Below, piece by piece: positions 11,641-23,987 of a stretch of DNA of 64,000 nt. Origin of the DNA: Eucalyptus grandis (lineage: Eukaryota; Streptophyta; Magnoliopsida; Myrtales; Myrtaceae); assembly GCF_016545825.1 (NCBI RefSeq), contig NC_052614.1:44390712-44454711 (forward strand), in the 5' to 3' direction. The first letter of the stretch is position 1. The number at the start of each line of letters is the position of its first letter. The translations under genes and the position numbers were made by a program. The notes below the pieces were generated by a model. The model worked only from the letters and a program-made list of their open reading frames with translations. It was not told the DNA's origin and searched no databases.

Positions 11641-13203
11641 AACTTTTCATGAATGATTTTGAGATATATAAATTTTTTAAATATCACATGTACCTTTCAT
11701 ACATATCATCTCATCATGCATTAGGAATTGCTTGTGTTTTGTGATTGGCGCATGCCCTTGGTAATAAGTGACTTGCCGACAATTCACTTTTTTGCTTGAT
11801 TGATTGAGAAACAAGGTTCAAAGGACTTGCATGCATGTTTAAATTTTTTGCAATGCATGTGATTTTTAGATGAATGGTAGGGTCGATGCATGATATCGAG
11901 AGAAAACCCTGGGATCATATAGATCGCTTGATTAGGAGACTTAGTAGTGTTATTGGCCATGCAAGAATACAATTGGTCAATAATTGCTATTAGTCACAAA
12001 AAATGGATTGGGTAGGTGTCTTAGTAGGACCTTCGCATGAAAAACAAAGGGCCGACCCCGAGGCCCCAAAACTTGATTTTCATATTGCACTTCTTTTAAA
12101 AAAATTGATCTCAATATGATGTCTTGTTTTTGGTTGTTTTGATGTGTATGCTTGTTTCTTTCCATTATATGTACCTAGTTATAAGTTTCTTAGATTAGAA
12201 TTAGATTAGAACCCCGAAGATGGAGAAGCGCGAAGACGGTGGAGGTCGATGTCCATTCCGACCATTATCATGTACTATTCATTTTCCCGACATATGTCTC
12301 AGGTTCCATTTGTTGTATAAAACCTGACGAGTTGTGGGTTTTCTCGCTTTCTCTCATCTTTTCAATTGTGTTTCTCTTTTATATTTTTTTTTTTAGGATT
12401 GCATGATAGATTTACTGCTTTCCTTGATTGTATACTTACTGTCTTGCAATTTCAATTCCATTGGTTCTTTTTTCTAGAAATAAAATAGAATGAAAATGAC
12501 CAACCACGCATGATCACTTAGTTCAGGACTAATAATCCCGAAAAAATAAAAAGAAACGCATGGACATGTTAGGAAAACACAACATACTATTTAGGTACCG
12601 AGAGGGCGCTAATAGAAATTAGTGTAACCCAAGTCCCTGAACCTAGATATTTGGTTGTGTAGAAGTCGAGGGAACTCTCCCGATCCTCAATTGGGCTTTC
12701 TAGCCGACCCCAAAATGAGACTAGTGGTGACTCCCGTCTATTTTTAGGTTATCATAAATAACTAGACTGTATAAATAAACCCGTCGAGCGGGGTATGATT
12801 TTCGATGAAACTCACCATGGATTAACATACTCGATATGGGAATAACCCAAAGGATGAAGTGATGTCATTCTTTTGGGCGAAGTGTACTATTGAGAGGGCT
12901 ACCATGGTAAAGGTACCCTTAAATCCGATATCCACATTCGACTCCTTTTTCTTAGGTATGTTGCTCGTGTGGGTATGGATCATGACACTCCGTTGTCATG
13001 TGGGGTATGAGCTTGGGAGAGCTCGTGATCTCGTGGAGGGAACTCAAGAGAGGCTTGATCCAAAAGGCGAGGTGATGACGTCTTTTTGGAACGTGAGTCA
13101 TGAGGGAACTCTCGTGATCAAGTACCCCTAAACCTGACCTTTGCCTTTTTTTCTCTTCTCATGATGATGAGGGATTCGAGGGCAACAAGATCGGGTCGCG
13201 ACA

Positions 13204-13649
13204 CACTTTCTTGAGTTTCTGTAGAGCAGTCATTATCTTCGAGCAATTAGATCCAAGTCGGGTCGGACAGCACCAGAGTGGTAACGGACGTGATCAACGT
13301 AAACTTTACGATCAAGTTCACTTACCATAGCACTGACACATTCATCAACGTCCACATCATGGCAAGTCGGTCGATCTCACCTACTCTCGGCTCACAAACG
13401 TTTTTGAAACTGTAAGAGCCGACCACAATTTGAACTTCACAGATTTATACTTGTGCATTTCGTCAATTAATTTAATTATTTTTAACTCTAACTTTGCAAT
13501 TGAAGAAGTTCTATCAATGAAGGAAGAGCCAGAGAGACCGGTGTGAGTGTTGGTGATCGGAGACCTAATCCCTCTATACGGAAGCAGGTCTAGACAAAGC
13601 ACATCGCCGAACAAGCCGACCATGCCCATGCCTCTCAGCCCAAGCTTCT
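13204..13649. other. Unassigned sequence downstream of the Tat LTR
   Basis: No plastid, LTR or gene signature recognised. A minus-strand open stretch of 82 codons (13381-13629) has no domain I recognise and no support beyond being open. Confidence 0.3.
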
Positions 13650-14440
13650 ATTGGAGAAAACTCCTTTAATGTTTTGAAGTTGACAAAACTTATCCAAAGT
13701 CTAGTCTAAAGACTTCCAGACTTTCGTGTCAAAGTCTCGAAGACCGCTAAACTTTAGTGTCAAAGTCTGCCTACACTAACAAATTCCAGACTAAACACTA
13801 CTGAAAAATGAAGACTTATCCAGATGCAAGATTATCTTTATTTCTTCAAGAGTTCAATTTGTATGGCTTATGGATGACTTTCTAGTTAAATATAGCACCT
13901 ACATGATGGCTATCTTTATTGGAAACGATTTCGATATTCAAATCTTTTGGAAAGCAAGTAAACTTGGAAAGTATCTACTTATGAAAACCAAGATTCTGAT
14001 TTTATGGGCAAATAAGATTGACGGACTTTCATCACAATCATCAAACGACTCAAGATCTCCTTAATTGATTCTATCCAACGGGTTGATTGAAAGAATTCCT
14101 TTGAAAAGTGCCAACGGTCGAGAAGGCATGAAAGCGTATTTAAAGGAGACGTCTCTAGTCATTCAATAAGTGCGTGAAAGAAAAATTTCAAAGTCTGAAG
14201 CTTTCTAATTCCTTGTTATTTCACTTAGCTCAAATTTGTACTCATAAGAAAGAAAAACTTATAATGTGACTTCGTGAAAGAGAAGCAAACTCTTCACTGT
14301 GAAGTTGAGATCATCAAGTTATAAAATCTCTTTAGTTTCTAAGTGGAATTCAGCTAGTGGGTTGTCAGTGTAGGAGAGTGGACATAGGTTTGATCTAAGC
14401 CGAACCACTATAAACCTACTTCCTTTATTATTGCTAGATA
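13650..14440 (+). repeat. Probable SIRE/Maximus-type copia LTR fragment
   Basis: The piece opens with AATGTTTTGAAGTTGACAAAA and closes with GAGTGGACATAGG followed by CCGAACCACTATAAA. Both are stereotyped ends of SIRE-type copia LTRs in eudicots, as I know the family. No internal region is attached and I could not find duplications, so it is a fragment or solo remnant. Open frames in it (13870-14064) are not genes. Confidence 0.5.
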
Positions 14441-14805
14441 TTATGTCCATAAAAATTTGTTTCATTGAAAAGAGAAAGTTTCAAGAAATCTACTTCTTTC
14501 CTTCATTGTCGATTAAATATATAGAAAAAATGTTAAGTATATGAAAATTTAATTAAATCAAAACATTGCATAAAGTAAGAATTTCTTTTTAAAAATCCCG
14601 GGAAATTTCATTATTTTTGGATTTAAAAAATTAATATCATCAACAAATTGGTTATGAAAAATATTAAGATACCTCATTGTGCATTATGTTTCTAGTGTAT
14701 TTTTAGATATTTCTCTAACTTCTTACATGCTCTGTATTAAAAGTATCTCGCCAATATAGTAAGGAAAAAATATAAATTCTTTGGTATAGTAAATAGAGAA
14801 AGCTG
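14441..14805. other. AT-rich sequence of unknown origin
   Basis: Roughly 365 bases up to the first recognisable plastid bases. I see no gene or repeat signal. Confidence 0.3.
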
Positions 14806-15068
14806 ATGATGAATCATTACCATAGGGCATAGAGGGGGAGGTCATAAGTGTCTATACTGTAAAATTGATTTTTGACATAATGAAAAAGACATATATGGTA
14901 GAATCGTAAGCATAGAATACGACCCTAATCGAAATGCATCCATTTATCTCATACACTATGGGGATTGTGAGAAGAGATATATTTTACATCCCAAAGAGGC
15001 TATAATTGGAGATATCATTGTTTTTGGTATAGAAAATCCTATAAAAATGGGAAATGCCCTACCTCTGA
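14806..15068 (+). pseudogene. rpl2: rpl2 exon 1 (3' part), plastid-derived
   Basis: Reads as the RGGGHK...[15 protein letters not shown]...GNALPL part of chloroplast ribosomal protein L2. The 5' end of exon 1 is absent. A TGA lies inside the IDF..NEKDIYG segment and several substitutions alter conserved residues. The product would be a large-subunit ribosomal protein of the chloroplast; this nuclear copy cannot make it. Exon end placed before the GTGCAG intron start. Confidence 0.9.
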
Positions 15069-15763
15069 GTGCAGTTTGAACTATTGATTTACGTAATTGT
15101 AAGTAACCAATTAGGTTCACAAAAAAATCTAGAAAGCAATCACCTATCCACTTTGAGTACCTCTACAGGATAGACCTCAACGGAAAAATGAAGAGTAATG
15201 GTAGCAAGTGATTGAGGTCAATAGTTCATCACATAAAATTATTGACTCTAGAGATATAGTAATATGGAGAAGACAAAATTGTTTCAAGCACCAACAAAAC
15301 TAGAAGACCCCTTGTTTCAAAGAGAGGAGGATAGGTTATTCACATTTCATTTGTTGGTTAGAGGCGAATTGAAAGCTAAGCAATGGTAATTCAAAAGCTT
15401 CCCCAAGGGAGAAATAAAGATGCCTCCTACGTTACCTATAATATGTGGAAGTGTCGACATAATTTCATATAGTCATTCGTTTTGAATGCTACATGAAGAA
15501 ATAAGCCAAATGATGGAACTAGAAGACCTAGGATGTAGAAGATTGTAACATGAGTGATTCGGCAGATTTGTATTCCTATATATCCACTCTTGAAGTACTT
15601 CATTATATGATATATACATACATATATGTATGTATTTATGTAAGAGCCATATGTATAGATATCATCATTTACATTCAGAAAGCCGTATGTTTTGGAGGAA
15701 GCTTGTACATTTTTACATTTTTGGAAGGGGTCTTGATTAATCGAAAAGAAGAATCTACTTCAA
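15069..15763 (+). other. Plastid rpl2 group II intron, nuclear relic
   Basis: Starts GTGCAGTTTGAACTATTG, close to the GTGCG start of group II introns. It is complete, about 695 bases long, and ends just before the TGATATGCCC start of exon 2. It contains an expanded TA-rich stretch (TATATACATACATATATG) near 15611. Open frame 15550-15822 spans the intron/exon 2 boundary and is not a gene. Confidence 0.85.
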
Positions 15764-16171
15764 TTGATATGCCCTTAGGCATGACCATACATAACATAGA
15801 AATCCACACTTGGAAAGGGTAGACAATTAGCTAGAGCAGTGGGTGCTGTAGCGAAACTATTTGCGAAAGAGAGGAAATCGGCCACATTAAAATTACCTTC
15901 TAGGGAGGTCCGTTTGATATCCAAAAACTGCTCAGCAAAAATCGGATAAATGGGAATGTTGAGGTAAACTGGAAAAAGTTGGGTGGAGCCGGATCTAAAT
16001 GTTGGCTAGTCAAGCATCCTATAGTAAGAGGAGTGGTTATGAACCTTGTAGACCATCCCCATAAAGATGGTGAAGGGAGAGCCCCAATTGGTACAAAAAA
16101 AAAAGCCACAATCCCTTGGGGTTATCCTGCACTTGGAAGAAAAAGTAGAAAAAAAGGAAGAAATATAGTGA
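15764..16171 (+). pseudogene. rpl2: rpl2 exon 2, interrupted by the solo LTR
   Basis: Contains [12 protein letters not shown], then [30 protein letters not shown] and [16 protein letters not shown], the conserved C-terminal half of chloroplast L2. An extra codon-scale insertion in the HNIEI..T region, stops and a frame change near 16100 (an A-run) make it a pseudogene. The last bases, AGTGA at 16167-16171, are the target duplication. The remaining 12 codons, ending HHSK-stop, lie at 23718-23753. Confidence 0.9.
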
Positions 16172-19100
16172 TGTTAACACTTTACTTTTAATCGACGCAT
16201 CATTCAAAAATAAAAAATCGAGATTTTGGCTTTTGAACATGATGGAGCCCCATCTCTCGACCAATAAAGTGTTGTTTTTCATTTCTCTCTTTTTCATTGT
16301 CGTTTTTAAGTAATTTCTAACTCATTTTCAAGAAAAACTTGAAAAGTCAAATGGTTGACTTTCGAGTTGACTTCTTGGTTAATCATTTAACCAAAAGTTA
16401 ACCCGAGATCAAAATTGACTTTTTACCAAAAAAATTTCATTTCACTTTAATTTCACTTTTATCAAATCAATTTCTTAAAAATTTAAAGATTTGACCAAAA
16501 AATCGACCTTTTAGGAAAAGTCAACTCAATGGTTGACTTTTGGTCAAACCTTTGACCCGAAAAAAAAAAATACACAAATACATTTCTTTTAATGTCAATT
16601 TGACTTTTGTGTCAAAAATTCACAAAATTCGATTAAGAATCTTGATTTCTGAATTTTTCAGTTTTAGGTTCTAAATCGACTAAAAAAAAAAAAATCTTTT
16701 GTTCTCGGTCATAATTAGGTGTAGTTCGTTCTTTGACATTTGGTTTAGGGATTATTTGAAATCTACATGTGCATTTAATTTCGTGATTTACTGAGTCAAA
16801 ATGTAAATTACCATTTTTAGCCTTAATTAGGTGCTTGAGTCAATCCTTCATGAATTATGAATGGACATTTGTATTTCACTTATTTTTCGAGATGAGTCCA
16901 AATTCGGGGTCAATTTTAGGAGATTCATTTGGATGCATTCTAATTTGGTCAATTTGGCGTGTTCAAAGATTAGAAAGCCCAACTAAGGTGCTTCAATTTA
17001 CGTAATTCGACTTGGCCCATTTTAGATTAGAGTGCCATTGAAGTAATTGAGCTTCAATTTGGCCAACTGAGGTTCAATTGAAGATGTGAGTCTAGCTTGT
17101 GGCCTCACTTCAATAGGAATTCAATGAATTTGAATATTTTGTGCATAATTAGTCAACTTGAGATAGCTCAATTACATCTCATTTGAACCAATTCATATAG
17201 AAATATTTGATTTCATTTACATCAAGCAAAACCAGAAAAAAAATAGAACAAAATTCGAACAAAAAGTCAACCCAGTCAACCTGGCGTTGACCAGATTTGA
17301 CCGGTCTTGACTAGCAAATTTTTCCGACCATCTTTTGGCCGGAAACCACCATCTGTTGGCCCACTTCATGGCCAATCCATCCATGCCCTTAATTTTCAAA
17401 TTTCCAATTTTGTTCCATATTTTACGAAATTCACAAATCAATCCCCCATGTTATGAAGATTGCAAAAAAAAGACCCCAATTAGTACACAATTGATCATCA
17501 TCCATTCGTTAAGAATGCATTGTGGCCATTGAAATAGACATGTGGTCAATTAGGATGCTCTCAACAAATTTAACAAACCAATTAGCTAAGAAGACCAAGT
17601 CTTAGCCTTTGGATTAATCCAAGGGCTAAGATTTGATCTTGCCCAAGACTACATAACCAACTTTCCCTCCAAATTTTAAGGGGGCCTCATTTTTCAGATC
17701 TACTTTCTCTCACTACTCTCTCTCTACATCTCTCTATCTCGGTCTCTCTAAACTCAAGCCGAAAGAACAAGCTTACGCGAGCCCGCAAGAAGAAACCCCA
17801 TTAATTCTCTCTGGCAGAAGACTTGGAGGGATTCTTTCTCTGCAATTCTCTCCACTCACTCTCTTTCTTCTCATTGACTTTCCTTTGGTCGGTTCAATGG
17901 AAAGCAAACGAGAGAATTCCACTCATTCTCTGTCATTCATGGATTTTCACGAACACACATAGACTTGTTCTCATCTTCATGGAGTCATCGCCGAAGCTTG
18001 ACATCTGGAATGAAGTAGATGCACGCTTGCACATAAACAGGCTCGATCGAATGAATATTCATCTCTTTGAATTCTCTATTACTTGATCATAGCAACAAGA
18101 CCGAAGCTAAGTCTTCTTTCCTATTCTCTAGTTTTGACTTTGATGCGATCGAATAGTTGATTTTCCTAGCAATCTTAGGCTACCATGATAGTTTATTCTC
18201 AGATCGTGCTTTGATCTTGATCAGTTTCCTTTAAGCAGATTTTGTTGATTCGATTTCGTTGATTTTGTTGAGGATGAAGCTAAGAAAATGCTCTTAGATT
18301 GCTAAAATGAAGAAGCGGTTGTGATCATCACGTTTGAAGTCGAGGCATCCGTTGATGAGTCTCGTAAATTGAAGATTGGAGATCGACGTCAAACGAAGTC
18401 CCGTTGATTTTAGATTCAGCAAAGTCCAATCGTTTCTTCATCGGCGATTAGTATTTTTTTTTTTCTTCAACAAAGTCCAACGGCTACGATGCATCAATGT
18501 GTTCACCTTCGAGTGTCGATCTATAAAAAGGATTAGAAAAGAACGGTCGTGATCTGCAAAAGTCATAAATCAGAGCTTGAAGATCAGTGGTGAATAGCTC
18601 CTACACTAGAATTGGACTCAGCGTTCCTCATGTTCCATGGTCCTTAAAGCAAAATTAGAGCTGAGTGCTCCATTTCCTTTTTCAATCTTCATTACAGAGA
18701 AAAATGGATTTCGATTCTTCACTGATTTCGATGTTTTTCTTTTTGTTAAATAGCAACTTCATCGTTGCTGAATGAGGACATCTCTGAAGGCATGTTCTTC
18801 ACTAGTTCATTATGAGTCGAGGTAAGTGTGATAAAACTCCATTTAATAGCATCTGATGAGGCGAGAGCTTCTCGTGTCATGACTCATGATCGACAACGAA
18901 GGTTCGAGGCCAGGATGCATTGCAAATCTAATTAAAATTGATGCTTGTATGATCTGGAATTGATTGTAGTTGGATGCTGAGATTTTGTGATTTTCAAGTT
19001 CGGATGAGCGACTTTTTGTTTTGGCTTGATTGATGCCTTGGATGAGTTTATTTCAACTTGAGTCCTTTTAGGCTTAGATAATAGATATCCTAAGCTTTGA

Positions 19101-22100
19101 GACAATAGGTTGTATGCCCCAATCAAGTGTTGTTTGACCCTTGAAAAACATTTCCAAAGACGAGCGATTCTGCAGTAGTTTAAGAGGATTTTCGGTTTTG
19201 TTCTTGTTCCAAAATAAGATTTTCTTATTTTTGTATAGCCTCTTGTGATGATTTCTGCATGATTCTTCCTGCATGAGTTTTGTTCCAAATATTCTTTTGC
19301 GTGTTCTGTAACTTTTTTGTGATTTTTGGATGTGTTGAACTAGGTCAAATCTACTTAGATCCAAGCCTAGGTTAGTTTGTTTCGTGTTGATATCTTATTT
19401 TGCTATTTTTGTACATATTTTTGTGTTCAATCTTGGGATAACTTTTCTTCATGAAAGTTTCTTGTATAAGTGTTGTCCATGTCTTGAATTTTTTTTCAAA
19501 ATTTTTAGACATGTTTAGCTAGGTCAAAATTGTTTAGATTTGAACCTAGGACAGTTTGTCTTGCATTGGTCTGAAATTTGTTTTGATGAAATTGAGTCCA
19601 TAAATCCATCTATTTGGTCTCAAATCCTTCATGAGAGTTGAAATACACGATTCATATGTTCAATTAATGCATGATTTGTAAGGTCTTTATGTTGGCAAAG
19701 TGAGTCAATTGCATGCATTAGAGTAAAACGTACGACAGCAATATGAGCTAGGCATAGAGTTTGTTAGTTTTGTCATTTTTTCCACGACTCATATGATCTT
19801 AATTGAGTTTCAAACTCTTAACAAGAAATCTTCATCATCGCATGCTTTGTATGTGAGATTTTTAGTAGGATTTATGCATATCTTGAGAATGGTTGAAATC
19901 ATGCTCGTTTTGTAAATTTAATATTGGAATGAAACATTGTCATATGTGTGCATTTGTATGCGTGTTTGAGTCATACAGAGATCAAATCTTACGATTATGC
20001 CTTCTTGACCATTGAACCGCATGTTGCAAGCTTTGTATACATGTTTAGTTCACGTCATTTGAGTATCATCTTGCACATTAAATTTGTCTCACAAAAGTAT
20101 TCATCACACTTAGGATTTCCAAGTATACCATGTCATTTAAATTATAGGGATAAGTCTGCGAAGTCCTAAAACTTGTTACGAAAATGTAATTGAGTCATAA
20201 AACTTGCAAAAAGTACAATCAAATCCTAAAACTTGTCAAAATGTATCAATCGAGTCCTAAAATTAACGCCAATAGCCTTTTTAATGGAAAATACTAATGT
20301 GGCCTTTTAAATAATTTTTCTTTTTCAGATGTTTTTTAATTATTTTTATTCAATTATTTTTTAAAAAAATTGATTTAAAAATAAAAAGAAAAGAAATTTT
20401 ATTTTTAAAATTATTAACAAAAAGATAAAGTAGCTCCCCCCTACGCCGCCGCCACCGTCGCCGATTACTAGCGAGCCCATTTGGGCACCCTAGCCCAAGC
20501 TTGGTGATGGTCGCCGACCCTCGTCTAGGGCCGATAAGGGCCGGCCACCACAAGCCAAGGGCTGGCGATGATCGCCGGCCCCTCCGGCGATCGGCGGCGA
20601 TGGCAGCAAGGGAGGAGCTGCTTTATCTTTTTTAATAATTTTTTAAAAAAATCTTTTCTTTTTAGTTTTTAAATCTATTTTTAAAAAATTGAATGAAAAA
20701 TAATTAAAAAAACCATCTAAAAAGAAAAATTATTTAAAAGGCCACATCAGCGCCACGTCAGCATTTTTCGTTAAAAGGTTAACGGCGTTAACTTTAGGAC
20801 TCGATTGAAACAGATTTGACAAGTTTTAGGACTTGATCGCACTTTTTGCAAGTTTTAGGACTCAACTGCATTTTCGTGACAAGTTTTAGGACTTCTACAG
20901 CACTTATCCCTAAATTGTATGACATTTTGCATGCTAACTTAGGATTCGATGATTATCCAAACATTCTGTCGCATCCAATCCTTAGTCCCATGTAATTTCT
21001 TCATGCCATTTGTGCATTCTTTGAATAATTTTGAGGTTTTCTAATGAATGCATGTGTTTTGTTTCCTTAGTTATTCATACGCACACTTTTAGAGATCTCA
21101 ATCTTAGGGTATCAAATTGACCTAGTTTGGACTCGAGCTCTTCTAGGAAGACGTAAGGCACACTTAGAAGTTTTCAATGCCACTAATTTCATGTAGATCG
21201 TTCATCATTAAGCCACTTTTCCATTTTTTCAAAACTAGATCAAAATTTGGACAATGAATCAAATTTGGACCCCTGTTCTAACCCCTGTTTGGACAGACCT
21301 TTGATAGTCTTATTCCATTTTTTCTATTTAGAATCTACAGTTAGTCTCTTAATGAAACTTGCCTATCATCATGTTGGCTATGTTCTGTGTAAATTTGATG
21401 ATTTTTAGACATGTTTCGATGGGACAAATCCTCATGACATTAGCTGAATGTCCTATTGTTTTGACAAATTTCTAATGTGTTGTTGCTTGTTGTTTAATTT
21501 TTGTAAAATCATGTATAGATTTTTTAAGAAAAATCTCTTCACAAAAGTTGTTTATCATCATGTCATGCATGTTAGGAAATGTTTTCATTACGAAATTCTC
21601 ATCAGGTATTGCCCAATTTTGTTGTCCTTATACATTTGTTCTGAAATTTCCTAATATAAACATGATTGGGATTGTTTAATTATACCTTTTACGTTAGTTT
21701 GTGCATGAAATTAGACCATGTCATCTGCATGGAAGTTGTTCTAAATGCTTTGATATTTGTTGTTAAACAGTTGGCCTTTTCAAATTACATCTTTCAAAAA
21801 ATACTTTGGTCCATGTGATGTTTCTCAAAAACAATTTCTAAAAAGTTTTTCTCCAAAACTCGATTTGGCTTAAGGAAAAATCGTGATTTGAACCATATTC
21901 AAAATGCCTGTGATGCTTGTGAATGCATTTATATGAGCCCCAGGCTAGCCTTAGCAATTAAATGCGTTCCATAGCTTAGACATTCCTTAATCCTAAATAT
22001 TTTCAAACTCTTTTTAAAATCCTGATTTGATATTGTGAAAGTCACGGTTTGAATTGTATTCAAAATTCCTACGATACTTGTGAGTGCATTTATGCGAGCC

Positions 22101-23717
22101 CCCAGCTAGCCTTGGCAATTGAATGCCTTTCATATCTAAGATATCACTTTGTCTCAAAACTTTTCATGGATGATTTCAAAATATGTTTTTGAAATATCAC
22201 ACGTACCCCTCATACATATAATCCCGTCATGCATTAGAAATTACTTGTTTTTGTGATTGGCACATGCCCTTGATAATAAGTGACCCACCGACGGTTCACT
22301 TTCTTGATTGACTGGTTGAGAAACAAAATTTAAAAGACTTGCATGCATGTTCAAATTTTTGCAATGCATGTGACTTTTAGATGAATGGTAGGATCAATGC
22401 ATGATATCGAAGGAAAACTCTGGGATCACATAAATCACTTGATTAGGAGACTTATAAACGTTATTAGCCATGCGAGAACACAATTGGTCAACAATTGCTA
22501 TACGTCACCAAAATGGATAAGGTAGGTATCTTAGTGGGACCCTCCCATGAAAGACAAAGGCCAACCGCGATGCCCCAAAATTTGACTTTTGTACAGAACT
22601 TTCTCTAAATAATTGATCTTGACATGATGTCGTGTTTTTGATTGTTTTGATGTGTATGTTTGTTTCTTTCCATTGTATGCACCTAGTTATAAGTTTCTAG
22701 ATTAGGTTAGATTAGGACCCCGAAGATGGAGAAAGTACGAAGACAGTGGAGGTTAATGTGCACTTTTACCATTATCATGTACTATTCATTCCCCCGACAT
22801 ATGTCTTGGGTTTCATTTGTTGTATAAAACCCGACGAGTTACAGGTTTTCTTTCTTCCTCTCATCTTTTTCAATCGTGCTTCTCTTTTATATTTTTTAAG
22901 ATTGCATGGTAGATTTACTACTTTCATTGATTCTTTACTTACTGTCTCATAATTTCAATTCCATTGATTGCTTTTTGTTCTTATTTTTCTAGAAATAGAA
23001 TAGTATGAAAATGACCGACCACACATGATCACTTAATTTAGGTTAATGATTAAGAAAATGTAAAAAGAAACACATGGACATGTTAGGAAAACACAACATA
23101 CTGTTTAAGTACCAAAATGACACTAATAGAAATATTAGCATATCCCAAGTCCCTAAACCTAGTTTTTTGATTGCGTAGGAATCGATGAAACACTCTCGAG
23201 CCTCAATTGGGTTTTCTAGCTGACCCCCATAACAAGGCTAGTGGCGACTCCCGTCTTATTTTTAGGTTGTCATAAACAACTAAACCGTATAAATAAACCC
23301 GTCACATTGGGTACGAGTTTCGATGAAACTCACCATGGTTTAGCATACTTGATGTGGCAGTATTCCAAAGGATGAAGTGATGTCATCCTTTTGGGTGAAG
23401 TGTACTATCAAGAGGGCTACCATGGTAAAGGTACCCTTAAATCTGACATTCACATCCGACCTCCTCTCTTGAAATGTGTCACTCATGTGGGTGCAGGTCG
23501 CAACATTCCGCTATCACACATGGTACGAGTTTAGGAGAACTCGCGATCTCGTGGAGGGAACTCACGAGAGGCTTGATCCGAAAGGCGAGGTGATGATGTC
23601 TTTTGGAACACAAGCCATGAGGGAACTCTCATGATTAAGCACCCCTAAATCTGACCTTTCCCCTTCCTTTCCTTGTGATGATGAGGGATTCGAGGGCAGT
23701 GAGATCAGATCGCGACA
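16172..23717 (+). repeat. Solo LTR of a Tat/Ogre-type element, 7546 bp, TSD AGTGA
   Basis: Begins TGTTAACACTTT at 16172 and ends TCGCGACA at 23717, with AGTGA at 16167-16171 and 23718-23722. The flanks join perfectly into the chloroplast rpl2 3' end, so the target site is independently known. The right 6.6 kb aligns with the truncated LTR at 7520-13203. The left 0.5 kb aligns with the reverse-strand fragment at 38446-39002. Without the nested MULE the LTR is about 6.8 kb. There is no internal region, so recombination between two LTRs of one insertion removed it. The string TGGCGACTCCC at 23242 looks like an Arg-tRNA primer site but lies inside the LTR. Confidence 0.93.
20147..20910. mobile_element. 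MULE-like TIR transposon, 764 bp, with known empty site
   Basis: Terminal inverted repeats start GGGATAAGT and end ACTTATCCC. Flanks are TAAATTATA (20138-20146) and TAAATTGTA (20911-20919), a 9-bp duplication with one later change. The related LTR at 10421-10429 has a single TAAATTGTA in otherwise collinear sequence: the unoccupied site. The arms are built from about four short units around GTCCTAAAACTTG, and the core at 20440-20615 is GC-rich. There is no transposase. The reverse-strand open frame at 20350-20553 is a by-product of the GC-rich core. Confidence 0.92.
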
Positions 23718-23753
23718 AGTGATAATTTGATTCTTCGTCACCATAGTAAATAG
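23718..23753 (+). pseudogene. rpl2: rpl2 last codons and stop, right of the solo LTR
   Basis: Reads SDNLILRHHSK then TAG, completing the rpl2 frame broken at 16171. The first five bases repeat the AGTGA target duplication. Confidence 0.9.
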
Positions 23754-23797
23754 GGGTTCTTTGTCTTTACAAAAAAGAAAAGTAGAAGTAATTAATT

Positions 23798-23857
23798 GTG
23801 ACACGTTCACTAAAAGAAAAAAACTCCTTTTATAGTGAATCGTTTATTGAGAAAAGA
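23798..23857 (+). pseudogene. rps19: rps19 5' fragment, plastid-derived
   Basis: Begins with GTG, the usual start of chloroplast rps19, giving MTRSLK and then a basic start that follows the family for about 20 codons. Similarity ends near 23857, and a 2-base gain in the A-run shifts the frame. It stands 44 bases after the rpl2 stop, as in the chloroplast rpl2-rps19 order reversed in strand-consistent form. Non-functional truncation. Confidence 0.8.
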
Positions 23858-23987
23858 ATGCAATGTGCAAAAGATGCATGTATGGTTGCTCAATTCTATC
23901 TTTCTTATTATTATTATTATTCTTTATCTCTTCTCCTCACCTCATCATTTGAGATAGAGGAAACTTTTGTTATATTATTAGGGTAAT
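23858..23987. other. Junction between two plastid segments
   Basis: Includes a TTATTATTATTATT run. I recognise no plastid gene here, so filler DNA or a diverged spacer joins rps19 to clpP. Confidence 0.4.

Larger units (their letters stand above)
1..13203 (+). mobile_element. Degenerate Ty3/gypsy retrotransposon, Tat/Ogre type (5' end outside window)
   Basis: Recognisable domains follow each other on the plus strand: protease, G-patch, reverse transcriptase, RNase H, a second RNase H, zinc-binding integrase, a long 3' non-coding stretch, then a long LTR ending in CGCGACA. A second RNase H between RT-RNase H and integrase is the hallmark of the Tat lineage, and multi-kilobase LTRs fit its Ogre-like members. 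Stops and frameshifts break every domain, so the copy is dead. The 5' LTR and most of gag lie upstream of the window. The 3' LTR lacks about its first 1 kb compared with the related solo LTR at 16172-23717. Confidence 0.85.
7520..13203 (+). repeat. 3' LTR of the Tat element, 5'-truncated (about 5.7 kb)
   Basis: From TTTTGTGCA near 7520 to CGCGACA at 13203 this matches the solo LTR region from about 17130 to 23717 collinearly, apart from a MULE present only in the latter. The first ~1 kb of the LTR (16172-17130 in the solo copy) is missing here, so a deletion removed the internal/LTR junction. After 13203 there is no primer-binding site, as expected beyond a 3' LTR. Short open frames inside (8034-8380, 10587-10919, 12859-13131) are not conserved as protein between the copies. 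Confidence 0.85.
14806..16171 (+). other. Nuclear plastid DNA (NUPT), left part: rpl2 exon 1 to near the end of exon 2
   Basis: The block reads collinearly as chloroplast rpl2 from within exon 1, through the complete group II intron, to a few codons before the rpl2 stop. It carries many substitutions, including in-frame stops, so it is an old nuclear copy and not live organelle DNA. The right part resumes at 23718 after the solo LTR. Recognition rests on my knowledge of the chloroplast ribosomal protein cluster. Confidence 0.9.

Noticed and set aside
15550..15822. 90-codon frame at the rpl2 intron/exon 2 boundary
   Set aside because: Reads through the plastid group II intron; not a separate gene.
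23242..23252. TGGCGACTCCC as a primer-binding site marking an LTR end
   Set aside because: The LTR continues 465 bases further in both copies to CGCGACA, where the target duplication occurs; the word is internal.
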